The notes: a model not told the origin generated them from the sequence alone. 35,162 bases of DNA from Thermodesulfobacteriota bacterium (GCA_030145085.1 JAQYWG010000008.1:1-35162), one strand, 5' to 3'; shown: positions 21,204 to 31,888, counted from the stretch's first letter. Translations and numbers: made by a program.

Positions 21204-22993
21204 TGGCTAATCAACAATCTATTAAAGGAGTGCTGAAGGGAATTGCAGCCAGCTCCGGGATCGTCATAGGAAGGGCTTTTTTGGTGCATCGGGGAAAGAT
21301 GAGAATTCCCCAGAAGGCCATCGAACCCCCTCAGGTGGCCGCGGAGATAAAACGGTTTAAGAGGGCCATCGAGAGGTCAAAGCACCAACTCCGAGAGATT
21401 AAAGAGAAGATCACGGCGGAAGAGGTGAGAAGGCACTTCTTCATCGTGGAGGTCCATTTAATGTTCCTGGATGACACGATGCTGATCCAGGATACCATAG
21501 AGGTGATTAAGAACCGGAGGATTAATGCCGAATGGGCGTTGGATATCATTATTGGGAAGTTAAACACCGCCTTCGATACCATTGAAGATGAATACCTCAG
21601 GGAGAGGAAGAGCGATGTAAATTACGTGGCCCAGAGAATCTTCCGGAATTTGATGGGGAGCGGGCACGATGATTTGGCAAAGATCAGGGGAAATGTTATC
21701 GTGGTGGCTCATGATCTCTCGCCGGCCGATACGATCCAGATGAACCTCAATCACGTGGCCGGTTTTATCACCGACATCGGCGGCAGAATCTCCCATACCG
21801 CTATCTTATCCAGGTCTTTGGGAATCCCCGCTATTGTGGGATTGGAGAAGGCTACCTCCGTGATCAACGGTGGGGATCTTTTGATCATTGACGGATATGG
21901 GGGGACGGTTATCATCAACCCCGATGGGGCGATTTCCGAGAAATATATTGAAAAACGGAAACAGATCAGATTACTTGAGAGGGAGGTGCTCAAGTATGCG
22001 ACGCTACCCGCCGAGACCAGCGATGGCTATCGGATTAAAATGGGAGCTAATATCGAGTTGGTAGAGGAGCTTCCCCTGGCCATCCGCCACGGGGCAGAAG
22101 GGATTGGGCTCTATCGAACGGAAATCCTCTACTTGAATCGGGAGGATCTTCCCTCGGAGGAAGAGCAATTTCAAACTTACAGGAGAATCGCTGAGGGGAT
22201 AGCCCCCAACTCAGCCGTCATCCGAACCCTGGATGTCGGCGGGGATAAATTCCTCTCGAAATACGGGTATGATCACGAGGCTAACCCCGCCCTGGGGTTG
22301 AGGGCCATACGCTTCAGCATCAAAGAGCCGCACCTGTTCAAGGTACAGCTTCGGGGGATTTTGCGGGCTAGTGCCTTCGGGAAATTGAAGATCCTGTTTC
22401 CCATGATTTCAGGGATTCCTGAGGTCAGGAAGTCCAAGGCAATTCTGGAAGAGGCTAAGGAGGAATTGATGGGGGAGGGGATTCCCTTCGACGAGGGAAT
22501 CGAAGTCGGGGCGATGATCGAAATTCCCTCGGCTTCCATTATCGCCGATACCCTGGCCCATGAGGTCGATTTCTTCAGCATAGGGACCAATGACCTGATT
22601 CAGTATGCCCTGGCCATCGACAGAATCAATGAGCACGTCTCCTATCTTTACGAACCCCTCCATCCGGCGATCCTGAGAATGATAAAGGGGATTGTGGAGG
22701 CAGGCCATCGGGCCGGTATTGAGGTGGGGATTTGTGGCGAAATGGCCGCCGATCCCGCTTATTTCCTCATCCTCTTGGGAATGGGCCTTGATGAATTGAG
22801 CATGACCCCCTTTTATATTCCCCGGGTGAAAAAGATCATGAGAAGGTCGAGCTATGAGGAGGCCAAGCAGCTTTTGGATGAGGCATATCGATTATCCACT
22901 GCTTCTGAGATTGAGGACTACGTGAAGGGGAGGATGGCGGAACGTTTCCCCGATGATTTTACCCTCGGTTATTATTGGGACGGAACGGCGTAA
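21203..22993 (+). CDS. ptsI: PTS enzyme I (phosphoenolpyruvate-protein phosphotransferase)
   Basis: [51 protein letters not shown]. Confidence 0.97.
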   Translation: MANQQSIKGVLKGIAASSGIVIGRAFLVHRGKMRIPQKAIEPPQVAAEIKRFKRAIERSKHQLREIKEKITAEEVRRHFFIVEVHLMFLDDTMLIQDTIEVIKNRRINAEWALDIIIGKLNTAFDTIEDEYLRERKSDVNYVAQRIFRNLMGSGHDDLAKIRGNVIVVAHDLSPADTIQMNLNHVAGFITDIGGRISHTAILSRSLGIPAIVGLEKATSVINGGDLLIIDGYGGTVIINPDGAISEKYIEKRKQIRLLEREVLKYATLPAETSDGYRIKMGANIELVEELPLAIRHGAEGIGLYRTEILYLNREDLPSEEEQFQTYRRIAEGIAPNSAVIRTLDVGGDKFLSKYGYDHEANPALGLRAIRFSIKEPHLFKVQLRGILRASAFGKLKILFPMISGIPEVRKSKAILEEAKEELMGEGIPFDEGIEVGAMIEIPSASIIADTLAHEVDFFSIGTNDLIQYALAIDRINEHVSYLYEPLHPAILRMIKGIVEAGHRAGIEVGICGEMAADPAYFLILLGMGLDELSMTPFYIPRVKKIMRRSSYEEAKQLLDEAYRLSTASEIEDYVKGRMAERFPDDFTLGYYWDGTA

Positions 22994-23019
22994 ATTGTTA
23001 TAAGAAGGAGGATAGTTCC

Positions 23020-24183
23020 ATGGCAATGACTGATTACCTATTCACCTCGGAGTCGGTAACGGAAGGACATCCCGATAAGGTAGCGGATCAGATTTCCGAT
23101 GCCGTTCTCGATTCCATCGTCGCCCAGGACCCAAAGGGAAGGGTGGCCTGTGAGACCATGGTGACGACTGGCATGGCAATCGTAGCGGGCGAGATTACGA
23201 CGAGTTGTTACGTGGATATTCCCGGTATCGTCAGGGAGACCATTAAGGAAATTGGGTATAACGACTCCGCTATGGGATTCGACTGGGAGACCTGTGCCGT
23301 TATTACTTCTATCGATAACCAGTCGCCCGATATCGCCCTGGGCGTTAATGGAACCCCAGAGCATGAGCAGGGTGCGGGAGATCAAGGGCTGATGTTCGGC
23401 TATGCATGTAACGAGACGGAGGAGTTGATGCCCATGCCCATCCTCTATGCCCATGGGTTAACCAAAAGGCTGGCAGAGGTGAGAAAGGACGGGACCCTCG
23501 ATTTTCTCCGGCCGGATGGGAAGTCCCAGGTGACCATTCAGTACGTCAATGGCAAGGCGACCCGGGTGGATGCCGTGGTAATCGCCGCTCAGCATAAGGC
23601 GGACGTCAGCCGGACGACGTTGGAAGAGGGCATCCTGGAGGAGGTGATCAAAAAGGTCATTCCCGAGCATTTACGGGATAAGGGGACTAAATATTTCATT
23701 AATGCCACAGGCCGTTTCGTCGTGGGGGGGCCCATGGGGGATTGCGGCGTAACGGGAAGGAAGATCATCGTCGACAGTTACGGCGGTCAGGGAAGCCATG
23801 GAGGGGGATGTTTTTCGGGGAAGGACCCCTCCAAGGTGGATCGGAGCGCATCGTATATGGCGCGGTATATCGCCAAGAATGTCGTTGCCGCGGGTCTTGC
23901 CGATAAATGTGAACTCCAGCTGGCCTACGCCATTGGCGTTGCTCAACCCGTCTCCGGGATGATCAATACGGGGGGAACGGGGAAAATCCCACCGGATCAG
24001 ATTGCCAAGATCATCCTTGAAGAGTTCGATTTAAGGCCGACTAAGATCATTCAATATCTGGATCTGCTTCGTCCCATCTTCAAGAAAACTGCCTGCTACG
24101 GTCACTTCGGCAGGAATGATCCGGATTTCACCTGGGAGAAGGTTGACAGGGCAGAGGAATGGCGGAAGGCGGCGGGATTGTAA
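23020..24183 (+). CDS. metK: S-adenosylmethionine synthase
   Basis: [53 protein letters not shown]; aaggagg RBS before ATG 23020. Confidence 0.97.
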   Translation: MAMTDYLFTSESVTEGHPDKVADQISDAVLDSIVAQDPKGRVACETMVTTGMAIVAGEITTSCYVDIPGIVRETIKEIGYNDSAMGFDWETCAVITSIDNQSPDIALGVNGTPEHEQGAGDQGLMFGYACNETEELMPMPILYAHGLTKRLAEVRKDGTLDFLRPDGKSQVTIQYVNGKATRVDAVVIAAQHKADVSRTTLEEGILEEVIKKVIPEHLRDKGTKYFINATGRFVVGGPMGDCGVTGRKIIVDSYGGQGSHGGGCFSGKDPSKVDRSASYMARYIAKNVVAAGLADKCELQLAYAIGVAQPVSGMINTGGTGKIPPDQIAKIILEEFDLRPTKIIQYLDLLRPIFKKTACYGHFGRNDPDFTWEKVDRAEEWRKAAGL

Positions 24184-24257
24184 GGGAGAGGCAACACGCG
24201 AGATGGAACGTATGGGATGGCGCAGAAGTGGGTGGGCGCTGAATTCCAAAAGAGGAG

Positions 24258-25589
24258 ATGAGGGTGGATTACGATATCAAAAACATCGACATGGCGGGCA
24301 AGGGAGAGTTGAGGGTCGACTGGGCAAGCCAGAGCATGCCCGTTTTGGATGGTATTAGGGAGAGGTTTGAGCGGGATAAGCCATTGGAGGGAGTGAGGAT
24401 ATCGGCATGTCTTCATATTACCACAGAGACGGCCAATTTAGCCAGGGCCTTGAAGGGAGGCGGGGCGGAGGTGGCGCTGTGCGCCTCGAACCCCCTGAGT
24501 ACCCAAGACGATGTGGCCGCATATCTCGTAGCGGATGAGGAGATCCCGGTATTTGCCATAAAGGGGGAGGATAGCCAAACTTATTACGAGCATATACAGA
24601 GGGCTTTAGATCACGGTCCCACCGTTACCATGGATGATGGAGCGGATCTGGTTTCGTCCCTCCATTTCATTGCCTTGGGCAAGTGGAAAGAGCTCTCCCC
24701 AGCGGTGAGAAAGTGGGCGGAGGGGTTAACTTCAACGGCGAGAAAGGAGATGGTACGACGTGTCGTCGGGGGGACCGAGGAGACGACCACTGGGGTGATC
24801 CGGCTTCGCAGCATGGAAACCGGTGGGGTTTTGCAATTTCCCATCATTGCCGTCAACGATGCGGATTCGAAACATTTTTTCGATAATCGGTATGGCACGG
24901 GCCAATCCACCATAGATGGCATTATTCGGGCCACCAATCGCCTCATTGCCGGGAGCGTATTTGTGGTTTGTGGATATGGATGGTGTGGAAAAGGGTTGGC
25001 CATGCGGGCCAGGGGAATGGGGGCCCACGTTGTGGTGACGGAGGTGGATCCGTTAAAGGCCTTAGAGGCGATCATGGAGGGATATCAGGTAATGCCCATC
25101 TCGGAGGCAGCGGGAGTGGGTGATATTTTCTGTACCGTTTCCGGGGATGTGAAGGTTATCGGGAAGGATCATTTCCGCAAGATGAAGGAGGGCGCCATCG
25201 TGGCCAATTCGGGCCACTTTAACGTGGAGCTGGATTTGGAGGGATTGGAGGAGATTACCGTCTCCAAAGGGCAAGTCCGGGAGCATGTCGAGGAGCATGT
25301 CTTGAAGGGGGGGCGGCGGATCTATATCTTAGGGCAGGGCAGACTGATTAATTTGGCTTCTGCAGAAGGCCACCCGTCAAGTGTAATGGATATGAGTTTT
25401 GCCAACCAGGCCCTAGTTGCGGAGTATCTGGCTTTACGCGGCCATACGTTGGAAAAGAGGGTTTATCGGGTTCCCGTTGAGATAGATAGGGCCGTTGCTA
25501 AGATGAAATTGGAGGCCATGGGGGTCCGGATCGACCAACTGACCGAAGAACAGCAGAGGTATCTGGTGTCATGGGAGCAGGGGACCTAA
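24258..25589 (+). CDS. ahcY: adenosylhomocysteinase (short form)
   Basis: [57 protein letters not shown]. Confidence 0.96.
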   Translation: MRVDYDIKNIDMAGKGELRVDWASQSMPVLDGIRERFERDKPLEGVRISACLHITTETANLARALKGGGAEVALCASNPLSTQDDVAAYLVADEEIPVFAIKGEDSQTYYEHIQRALDHGPTVTMDDGADLVSSLHFIALGKWKELSPAVRKWAEGLTSTARKEMVRRVVGGTEETTTGVIRLRSMETGGVLQFPIIAVNDADSKHFFDNRYGTGQSTIDGIIRATNRLIAGSVFVVCGYGWCGKGLAMRARGMGAHVVVTEVDPLKALEAIMEGYQVMPISEAAGVGDIFCTVSGDVKVIGKDHFRKMKEGAIVANSGHFNVELDLEGLEEITVSKGQVREHVEEHVLKGGRRIYILGQGRLINLASAEGHPSSVMDMSFANQALVAEYLALRGHTLEKRVYRVPVEIDRAVAKMKLEAMGVRIDQLTEEQQRYLVSWEQGT

Positions 25590-26561
25590 GGCGTTGACCA
25601 CGGTCCTATGGAGCCATCCATTGGTGGCGATAATGCCGTAATTGTTTTCGAATCTCTTTCCGCACGTAAAATCCAATGCTCGGTCCAGGGCATCGGTAAC
25701 CTTACCCCCCGCTTCTTCGACGAGAATGGATCCAGCGGCATGGTCCCAGATTTTCTCCCGATAATCGGGAGTCTGAGGTGACGGTATACGCATATAGATG
25801 GAGGCTTCTCCCCTGGCCAAGATAGCATATTTCGCCTGGCTGTCCATCATGAGGGGCGGCCGGGAGATACCGAGTTTCTTGGCAAGCTCGAGGTGAAGGC
25901 GATGATCGGAGTGGGCTGACTCCACACTTTCCGTAAAGAGTGCTTGCGGGGGTGAATTGACGTTGGATACGTGGATCTTCCTGCACGAATCTCCAGTTAT
26001 ATCAAGTTCGACTGCTCCTTGGCCTCTTGCAGCTACGAATAGCCCCCCTCGACTCTTCCCTCCTCCATGGGTATTGAGGATGATGTTGGGGCATATCAGG
26101 GCTCCAACTCTCACAGTACCATTTTCTATGAGCGCCAAGGCAATGGCATACTGATCACCCCTGAGAAATCCCTTGGTTCCATCGATAGGATCTAAGGCCC
26201 AATATCGATGGGAAACGGAGCCCGATCCTAAGTCGATCCGTTGACAGACCTCCCCTGAAGAGACACGGGGTGACGATGCGTTCACGTAATTGGTGACCTG
26301 GGCGAGGATTTCGCCATGCTCTGGTTTCGAGAGCTCCTTCGAATCTTCCTCGGCCACAATGGGATCGTCGGGAAAAGCGTCATTGAGAATCTTGCAGATA
26401 ACCACCTGGGAGCCATAATCGGCAACGGTTACCGGAGTCCTGTCTTCCTTCTGGATGGACCGCTTGTCGATCAAATCGTTTTGGATGCTCCTCGTGAGGC
26501 GGGAGGCGGCAATCACTGCGCGAATAGCCGTTTCCCTTTCTTGTTGATAAGGAATGCTCAG
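25569..26561 (-). CDS. cysQ: 3'(2'),5'-bisphosphate nucleotidase / inositol monophosphatase family; likely CTG start at 26561
   Basis: [54 protein letters not shown]-terminus [22 protein letters not shown] precedes the track's GTG start, with GAGGAGGA SD 6 nt before CTG. Confidence 0.88.
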   Translation of the reverse strand: MSIPYQQERETAIRAVIAASRLTRSIQNDLIDKRSIQKEDRTPVTVADYGSQVVICKILNDAFPDDPIVAEEDSKELSKPEHGEILAQVTNYVNASSPRVSSGEVCQRIDLGSGSVSHRYWALDPIDGTKGFLRGDQYAIALALIENGTVRVGALICPNIILNTHGGGKSRGGLFVAARGQGAVELDITGDSCRKIHVSNVNSPPQALFTESVESAHSDHRLHLELAKKLGISRPPLMMDSQAKYAILARGEASIYMRIPSPQTPDYREKIWDHAAGSILVEEAGGKVTDALDRALDFTCGKRFENNYGIIATNGWLHRTVVNALGPLLP

Positions 26562-26605
26562 GGAAAATCCTCCTCAGAAAAACGCATATCATAGGAGGTG
26601 ATCTC

Positions 26606-26895
26606 AGGTCAAGGGTGAGGTTAAGGTTAAGGCTAAGGTTAAGGAAAAGTGAGTGCTGCGGTCTTGCAGTTCTGCGGTGCTGCAGTCGGAGCGGTAAGAT
26701 GCCCGAGGTTCAGCTTAAGGCTAAGACTGAGATATGAACTAAATCAACCAAATGGACGGAATAAACCAGACAAACCAAACAAACATAAAAAAACGAGATA
26801 GATAAGCAGGCTGAGGTTAAGGTTGAGGCTGAGAATGGAGAGTAAGCAGTATGGAGTATGGAGTAGGCGGTAGGCAGCAGGCAATGGGCAGGGTA
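26606..26895. repeat. composite word-repeat array (GAGGTTAAGG, GTGCTGCGG, AACCAAACAAACC and GGAGTATGGAGTAGGCGG types)
   Basis: gtgaggttaaggttaaggctaaggttaagg; gtgctgcggtcttgcagttctgcggtgctgcagtc; aatcaaccaaatggacggaataaaccagacaaaccaaacaaac; gtatggagtatggagtaggcggtaggcagcaggcaatgggcag. Confidence 0.88.
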
Positions 26896-26995
26896 AGGGA
26901 AAAGTGTGTGCTGGGTTTTCCCAGCCTGCTTAACCTCGTCCACAAATTACGCTGGTGGACAATGGTGTTTTTTCGGAAGTCCAGTACATTTTATT

Positions 26996-27023
26996 TTGAC
27001 ATTTCCCGAAATATGCCTATAAT
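26996..27023 (+). promoter_or_regulatory. consensus sigma-70 promoter
   Basis: TTGACA-N16-TATAAT, about 80 nt before ATG 27106. Confidence 0.8.
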
Positions 27024-27105
27024 AATCGAATCGTTTCCATACGCGAACCCAATGCGAGTTGAGGGAGGGGCTTTTGGAGGAAACTCCTATCGGTTAAAAA
27101 GGGTT

Positions 27106-27717
27106 ATGATCAGCTCTAAAATTGGCCATAAACTCGATCCCTATATTTACAAAGTAGGCAAACACCTGCTGGGAAAGGGCGTCAACCCAAATTTTTTGAC
27201 TTTCTCCGGGTTTATCCTCAATGCAGGTGCGGCTTTCCTGCTGGCCATCGGATACCCGAAGGTGGGAGGTTTTGCCATCCTGGGGGCGGGGCTCTGTGAT
27301 CTATTGGATGGGGCGATGGCAAGGAATCAGGGGAGGGCAACCCCTTTTGGCGCCTTCTTCGACTCGGTAATGGACCGATATTCCGACCTGATTGTGCTCC
27401 TTGGGCTTCTCTTCTTCTACGCGCATCGAGGTTCAACCAGTATGGTGATTTTAACCTCGGTGGTCCTCCTCGGCACGGCCCTGGTCCCCTATGTCCGAGC
27501 CAGGGCAGAAGGAGTGATCGAAAAATGTGCCGTCGGCCTCTTGGAGAGGGCAGAGAGGATAGTGCTTCTGGCGGTGGGAGCACTCTTCAACCTGATGGTA
27601 CCTATTCTCTGGATTCTAGCCGTTTTCACTCATTTCACCGTTGTTCAGCGCATCCACTATACGTGGAAACAGCTCAAGGAGAAGACGGACCTTAACCGTG
27701 AAGACGGGGCACCGTAG
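27106..27717 (+). CDS. CDP-alcohol phosphatidyltransferase family protein
   Basis: DLLDGAMARNQGRATPFGAFFDSVMDRYSD matches DG-x2-AR-x8-G-x3-D-x3-D; true start placed after the promoter. Confidence 0.92.
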   Translation: MISSKIGHKLDPYIYKVGKHLLGKGVNPNFLTFSGFILNAGAAFLLAIGYPKVGGFAILGAGLCDLLDGAMARNQGRATPFGAFFDSVMDRYSDLIVLLGLLFFYAHRGSTSMVILTSVVLLGTALVPYVRARAEGVIEKCAVGLLERAERIVLLAVGALFNLMVPILWILAVFTHFTVVQRIHYTWKQLKEKTDLNREDGAP

Positions 27718-27730
27718 AGGTTGGGTCATC

Positions 27731-28792
27731 CTATTGTTTCCCCGGCATCTTTTCAATTTCCTCTATCAGGGCTTGGATGAGCTCCTCTTCGAGGCATTTC
27801 CTCAGGACCTTTCCCTCACGAAAGAGTAATCCCCCCCGCCTTCCAGCGGCAATTCCCACGTCGGCTTCGCGCGCCTCCCCAGGGCCATTTACCACGCAGC
27901 CCATGACGGCGACCCGAATGGGGTTGCGCAGGTACTTCAGCCTCCTCTCCACTTCCTCGGCCATGGGAATCAGATCGATCTCGCATCTTCCACAGGTGGG
28001 ACAAGAGATGATGTCTGGTCCCCTCTGGCGGAGGCCCAGGGCCCTCAATATGCCATAACCGACCCGTACCTCCTCCACGGGATCCCCCGTCAACGAAACT
28101 CTGAGAGTATCCCCGATGCCCTCATGGAGGAGGAGGCCGATGCCGATGGAGGATTTGATGGTGCCGGGAATGACTGTCCCTGCCTCCGTCACCCCCAGAT
28201 GTAAGGGGTAGTCCACCTCGCGGGAAATGCGGCGATAGGCCTCGATGGTCCTTGTCACATCAGATGCTTTCAGGGAAACCTTTATTTCATGGAAATCCAA
28301 GTCCTCCATGAAACGGATGGAGCGAAGGGCACTTTCCACCATGGCCTCAGGGGTAGCCCCTTCATATTTGGTCAGGAGATCCCTCTCCAGAGAGCCAGCG
28401 TTGATCCCGATACGGATGGGGACGCCCCGATCCTTGGCCATACCGACGATATCCTCTATTCTCCTTTGCCCTCGGATAGTACCTGGGTTAATTCTTATGC
28501 CATCCACTCCCCTTTCCATGGCTTTGATGGCCAATCGATGATCGAAGTGGATATCGGCCACCAGGGGCAGTGCAACTCTTTCCCGAATCTCGCCGAATCG
28601 TTCGCAGGCCACCTTATCGGGGATAGCCATCCTCACGATTTCACATCCGGTGGCCTCCAAACGTTGGATCTGGGCCACGGTCTTATCCACATCCCGGGTG
28701 TCGGTCTTCGTCATAGACTGCACCGAGATGGGGGCATCACCTCCTACCTTAACCCCACCTATTGAAATCTGCCTTGTCTTCTTTCTTTTCAT
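27731..28792 (-). CDS. ispG: 4-hydroxy-3-methylbut-2-enyl diphosphate synthase
   Basis: PISVQSMTKTDTRDVDKTVAQI, GIRINPGTI, ISCPTCGRCEIDL, VMGCVVNGPGEA. Confidence 0.96.
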   Translation of the reverse strand: MKRKKTRQISIGGVKVGGDAPISVQSMTKTDTRDVDKTVAQIQRLEATGCEIVRMAIPDKVACERFGEIRERVALPLVADIHFDHRLAIKAMERGVDGIRINPGTIRGQRRIEDIVGMAKDRGVPIRIGINAGSLERDLLTKYEGATPEAMVESALRSIRFMEDLDFHEIKVSLKASDVTRTIEAYRRISREVDYPLHLGVTEAGTVIPGTIKSSIGIGLLLHEGIGDTLRVSLTGDPVEEVRVGYGILRALGLRQRGPDIISCPTCGRCEIDLIPMAEEVERRLKYLRNPIRVAVMGCVVNGPGEAREADVGIAAGRRGGLLFREGKVLRKCLEEELIQALIEEIEKMPGKQ

Positions 28793-28822
28793 ATCGGCAA
28801 AAAAGTCCGAAGGGAAATGGAG

Positions 28823-29110
28823 TCATCGGCCTTTGGTTACTAAATCCCCGGCATAGCCATGGGAGAGGCGGAAGAACCGGCGAGCCCTTTTGATCGCCTC
28901 CTCCTTCTCAACTGGGGGGATATTTGGATCATCAAGGCTGAAACTCTCCACTCTCTCCTTCATATAAGCCCGGTAGCATTTGCAAAAATCGAGCACTTCG
29001 AGGACATCCTGATCCCCGGAACTCTGAATATATGAATCAATGAGATGCTTTGAAAAATCCCTCCTCTTCCGATAATCCAGATCCATGGCCAAAGAGCCGA
29101 TATCCGATCC
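28823..29110 (-). pseudogene. remnant of COG2187-type aminoglycoside phosphotransferase-like protein
   Basis: GSDIGSLAMDLDYRKRRDFSKHLIDSYIQSSGDQDVLEVLDFCKCYRAYMKERVESF...ARRFFRLSHGYA resembles the central part of COG2187; the N-terminal half is absent and an in-frame stop lies upstream. Confidence 0.6.
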
Positions 29111-29125
29111 CCTCTGTTCCCTCCT

Positions 29126-29275
29126 TCAACAGGGGATAGACAGTGCTGCTCTTCTCATCTGTGATGTCAGACCATATAATTCTTCTTTTGGGAATCCTTT
29201 TGTAACTCTATAGACTTCTGAACATAATTAATAAGGCTTCTGCCAAACCTTCAACTCTTTGTAATTTTTAATCAT
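29126..29275 (-). pseudogene. remnant of four-helix-bundle protein (23S rRNA-intervening-sequence protein family)
   Basis: Hand translation: [48 protein letters not shown]; matches the family's N-terminal pattern but has an internal TAA and is truncated after SIP. Confidence 0.75.
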
Positions 29276-29280
29276 TTCAC

Positions 29281-29304
29281 TTGAATCCTTGAATCCTTGA
29301 ACCC
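29281..29304. repeat. 8-nt tandem words TTGAATCC x3 (third copy TTGAACCC)
   Basis: ttgaatccttgaatccttgaaccc, immediately upstream of the four-helix-bundle remnant. Confidence 0.85.
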
Positions 29305-29393
29305 TTCTATGACCACCAACTTTTTTGGAGATGAGCCAGAATTTATTTCTCCATACAATTTTAGGACAATATGGATGATACTGAAGAAGGGTG

Positions 29394-30173
29394 TTAGAGA
29401 AGGAGGCCTTCGATTTCTCCGTACCCCTTAATCCTTATAAAGATGACAAGGGCTAAGACCAGGAGAAGGCCAAGGGTTATCCAATAGTCCCTGGCCTTAA
29501 ATCGAGCTTCAAGGAGAAAGGTTCGTTTTTCCATGGCACGGAAGCCCTTGGACTCCAGGGCCATGGATAGTTGGTTGGTATAGCGAAGGGTGGTTAAGAA
29601 AATCGGAACGAGCAGGGGGATATATTTCTTCATCCTGGAAAGGAGCCCTCCCCCCTGCAGGTCGAGTCCTCTCGATTTCTGGGCCTGTGCTACCATCCTT
29701 GCGGTCCCCATAATGGTGGGGGCTAAGCGCAATGCCGTGCAGAAGGCGAAGCTGAACGAGTAGGGAAGGCCCAATTTGACTAACCCGATGGCCACTTCCT
29801 CGTTCTTGGTAGTGGAAAGGAAGATTATCCCCGCAACGATCATACTATCGATCTTTATGCCTGTCGAGATTCCATAAAGAAGGGGTTCTACCTGGAATTT
29901 CCAGAAAAGAGGCGTTACCCCCTTTGCCTGGATAGACCATAAGAGAGCCGCGAGAATCCCAATGGCCACCAAGAGGCCGATGATTCTTCGGATATTTCTC
30001 AGGGATCCCGAGAGGACACCGTGGGCAAAGATGGGCATGGCCACGATCAACGCGAAAATTGGATGTTGCTGTATGGTGGCGACGATGAAGCTGCTTATGA
30101 GGAGGAACAGCTTCGTCCTCGGATCGAGCCTATGGATGGGGGTCTTTTTATCAAGATAGAGGTAGAAGTTCAT
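29394..30173 (-). CDS. ecfT: ECF transporter transmembrane component EcfT
   Basis: CbiQ/EcfT-like: IHRLDPRTKLFLL, SRGLDLQGG, ALESKGFRA; ATGA overlap with the ATPase gene. Confidence 0.88.
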   Translation of the reverse strand: MNFYLYLDKKTPIHRLDPRTKLFLLISSFIVATIQQHPIFALIVAMPIFAHGVLSGSLRNIRRIIGLLVAIGILAALLWSIQAKGVTPLFWKFQVEPLLYGISTGIKIDSMIVAGIIFLSTTKNEEVAIGLVKLGLPYSFSFAFCTALRLAPTIMGTARMVAQAQKSRGLDLQGGGLLSRMKKYIPLLVPIFLTTLRYTNQLSMALESKGFRAMEKRTFLLEARFKARDYWITLGLLLVLALVIFIRIKGYGEIEGLLL

Positions 30174-31861
30174 GGCACAAGACATTTCCTGCATTCTTCG
30201 AGGGAAAGGAAGGCAAAATCCCCCAATGCCCTGCCAAACTCGACCATTTGTTGCGGCTTCAGGGAGGCCTCCCTCAGGCCATCAAGATCTGAAAGGATTT
30301 GCCTTGTTTTTCCATCCCTTATCATTTTTCCATCCTTCATGACGATCACCCTATGGGCATAGTGGGATACGACCCACATGGTATGGGTGACCATGACGAT
30401 GGTGTGTCCCCGTTTGTTCAATTCTTGGACGAGTTCCATCATCTTAATGCTCTCTTGGTAATCCATGCCCGTTGTCGGCTCGTCTAAGACGATTACTTTC
30501 GGTGCGGAGGCCAAAACGGATGCGACGGCGAGCCTCTGTCTCTCCGCCTTGGTTAAGGAAAAGGGGTCCGCTTCCGTCGAATCGAGGAGGTCAACCGCAG
30601 CCAGGGCTCTGTCAACCCTTTCAGCGATGCCTTTCTCTGGAAAGCCGAAATTTCTGGGACCGAAGGAGACTTCGTCGATGACCTTTTCCGCAAAGATTTG
30701 GTGGTCCGGATTTTGGAAGACGAATCCAATCTTTCCGGCTAATTGGAGGATATCCGTCTGCCTCACATCGACCCCTTCTATCCGAACTTCCCCTTTCGTC
30801 GGGACCAATAACCCATTGAAATGCTTGATGAGGGTTGTCTTTCCGGACCCGTTTTGGCCCACGATGGCCACAAATTCTCCCTCCCTGATTTGGAGATCGA
30901 TTCCCTTGAGAGCTGCCAGTCCCCCCTCATATACATATTCGAGTCCCCTTACCTCAATGAGCACCCTGCCGTATCGACTTGCCCTGAGGCTATCCCTCTC
31001 TATCAGGGACAGGTACCTTGCCTCATCGATTCCCCATCCCTCTTTTCGGAAACTTTCCAGACCTTCCCGAAGGGTGAGGGGAAGGTATTTGGATCGACAG
31101 CGGACGAAGAGTTCGGTGATGGGAATGGGCCTGATTCCCGTTTCCCTTAGGAGGTCCACCTCTCTCAAGATCGTTTTCGGGGGCGCCATCGCAATGATCT
31201 TTCCCCCCTTGAGGAGGATAATCCGGTCGGCACCCAAGACCTCTTCGATATTGTGTTCGACCATGATCATGGTGATGGATTTCGATTCCTTAAGCCTTCT
31301 AGCGATGGCGAAGATATCATCCTTGCCCATGGGATCCAATTCGGATGTCGGCTCATCGAGGCAGAGAAGATTCGATTCCATGGCGAGCACGGAGGCAATG
31401 ACCAACCTCTGTTTTTCTCCCCCTGATAGGGTTGCGGGCTCCCTCTCATCGAACCCTTCCAGGCCCACGGACCGCAATGATTCCCTTACTCTTCGGAGGA
31501 TTTCCCCTGGAGAAAGGGCCAAATTCTCCGGGCCGAAGGCAACCTCCAATGCAACGTTGGTGGAAAAGAGCTGAGTTTCAAAATCCTGGAACACCATTCC
31601 CACCTTGGTGGCGAAATCCCTCGTCTCATGTTCCTTCGTATTCCATCCATCCACGATCACCTCCCCCTCCAGTTTTCCATCGATGAGATGGGGGATAAGG
31701 CCGTTTAGGGTAGAGATCAAGGTAGTTTTACCGGCTCCGCTTGGACCCATAATGGCAAGGAGCTCGCCCTTTTCGACGTCAAAATTGAACGAATTGAGGA
31801 CCTTCTTGTCCGTACCTTTATATTGGAAAGAGAGGTTTCTTACCTGGAGGGCCTTGGCCAT
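30170..31861 (-). CDS. fused double ATPase of ECF transporter
   Basis: Two Walker A motifs (GPSGAGKTTL, GQNGSGKTTL); LSGGEKQRLVIASVLAM and degenerate LTKAERQRLAVASVLAS signatures. Confidence 0.95.
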   Translation of the reverse strand: MAKALQVRNLSFQYKGTDKKVLNSFNFDVEKGELLAIMGPSGAGKTTLISTLNGLIPHLIDGKLEGEVIVDGWNTKEHETRDFATKVGMVFQDFETQLFSTNVALEVAFGPENLALSPGEILRRVRESLRSVGLEGFDEREPATLSGGEKQRLVIASVLAMESNLLCLDEPTSELDPMGKDDIFAIARRLKESKSITMIMVEHNIEEVLGADRIILLKGGKIIAMAPPKTILREVDLLRETGIRPIPITELFVRCRSKYLPLTLREGLESFRKEGWGIDEARYLSLIERDSLRASRYGRVLIEVRGLEYVYEGGLAALKGIDLQIREGEFVAIVGQNGSGKTTLIKHFNGLLVPTKGEVRIEGVDVRQTDILQLAGKIGFVFQNPDHQIFAEKVIDEVSFGPRNFGFPEKGIAERVDRALAAVDLLDSTEADPFSLTKAERQRLAVASVLASAPKVIVLDEPTTGMDYQESIKMMELVQELNKRGHTIVMVTHTMWVVSHYAHRVIVMKDGKMIRDGKTRQILSDLDGLREASLKPQQMVEFGRALGDFAFLSLEECRKCLVP

Positions 31862-31888
31862 GGCTATGTCTCATCCGAATTGAAGGGG

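Noticed and set aside
26851-27105. N-terminal extension of the CDP-alcohol phosphatidyltransferase ORF (MEYGVGGRQQAMGRV...)
   Set aside because: Translation of a word-repeat array and of the sequence upstream of and across a consensus promoter (26996-27023); real start is ATG 27106.
30465-31574. 369-aa + strand ORF antisense to the fused ECF ATPase
   Set aside because: Low-complexity Ser/Arg-rich translation of the antisense of Walker and signature motifs.
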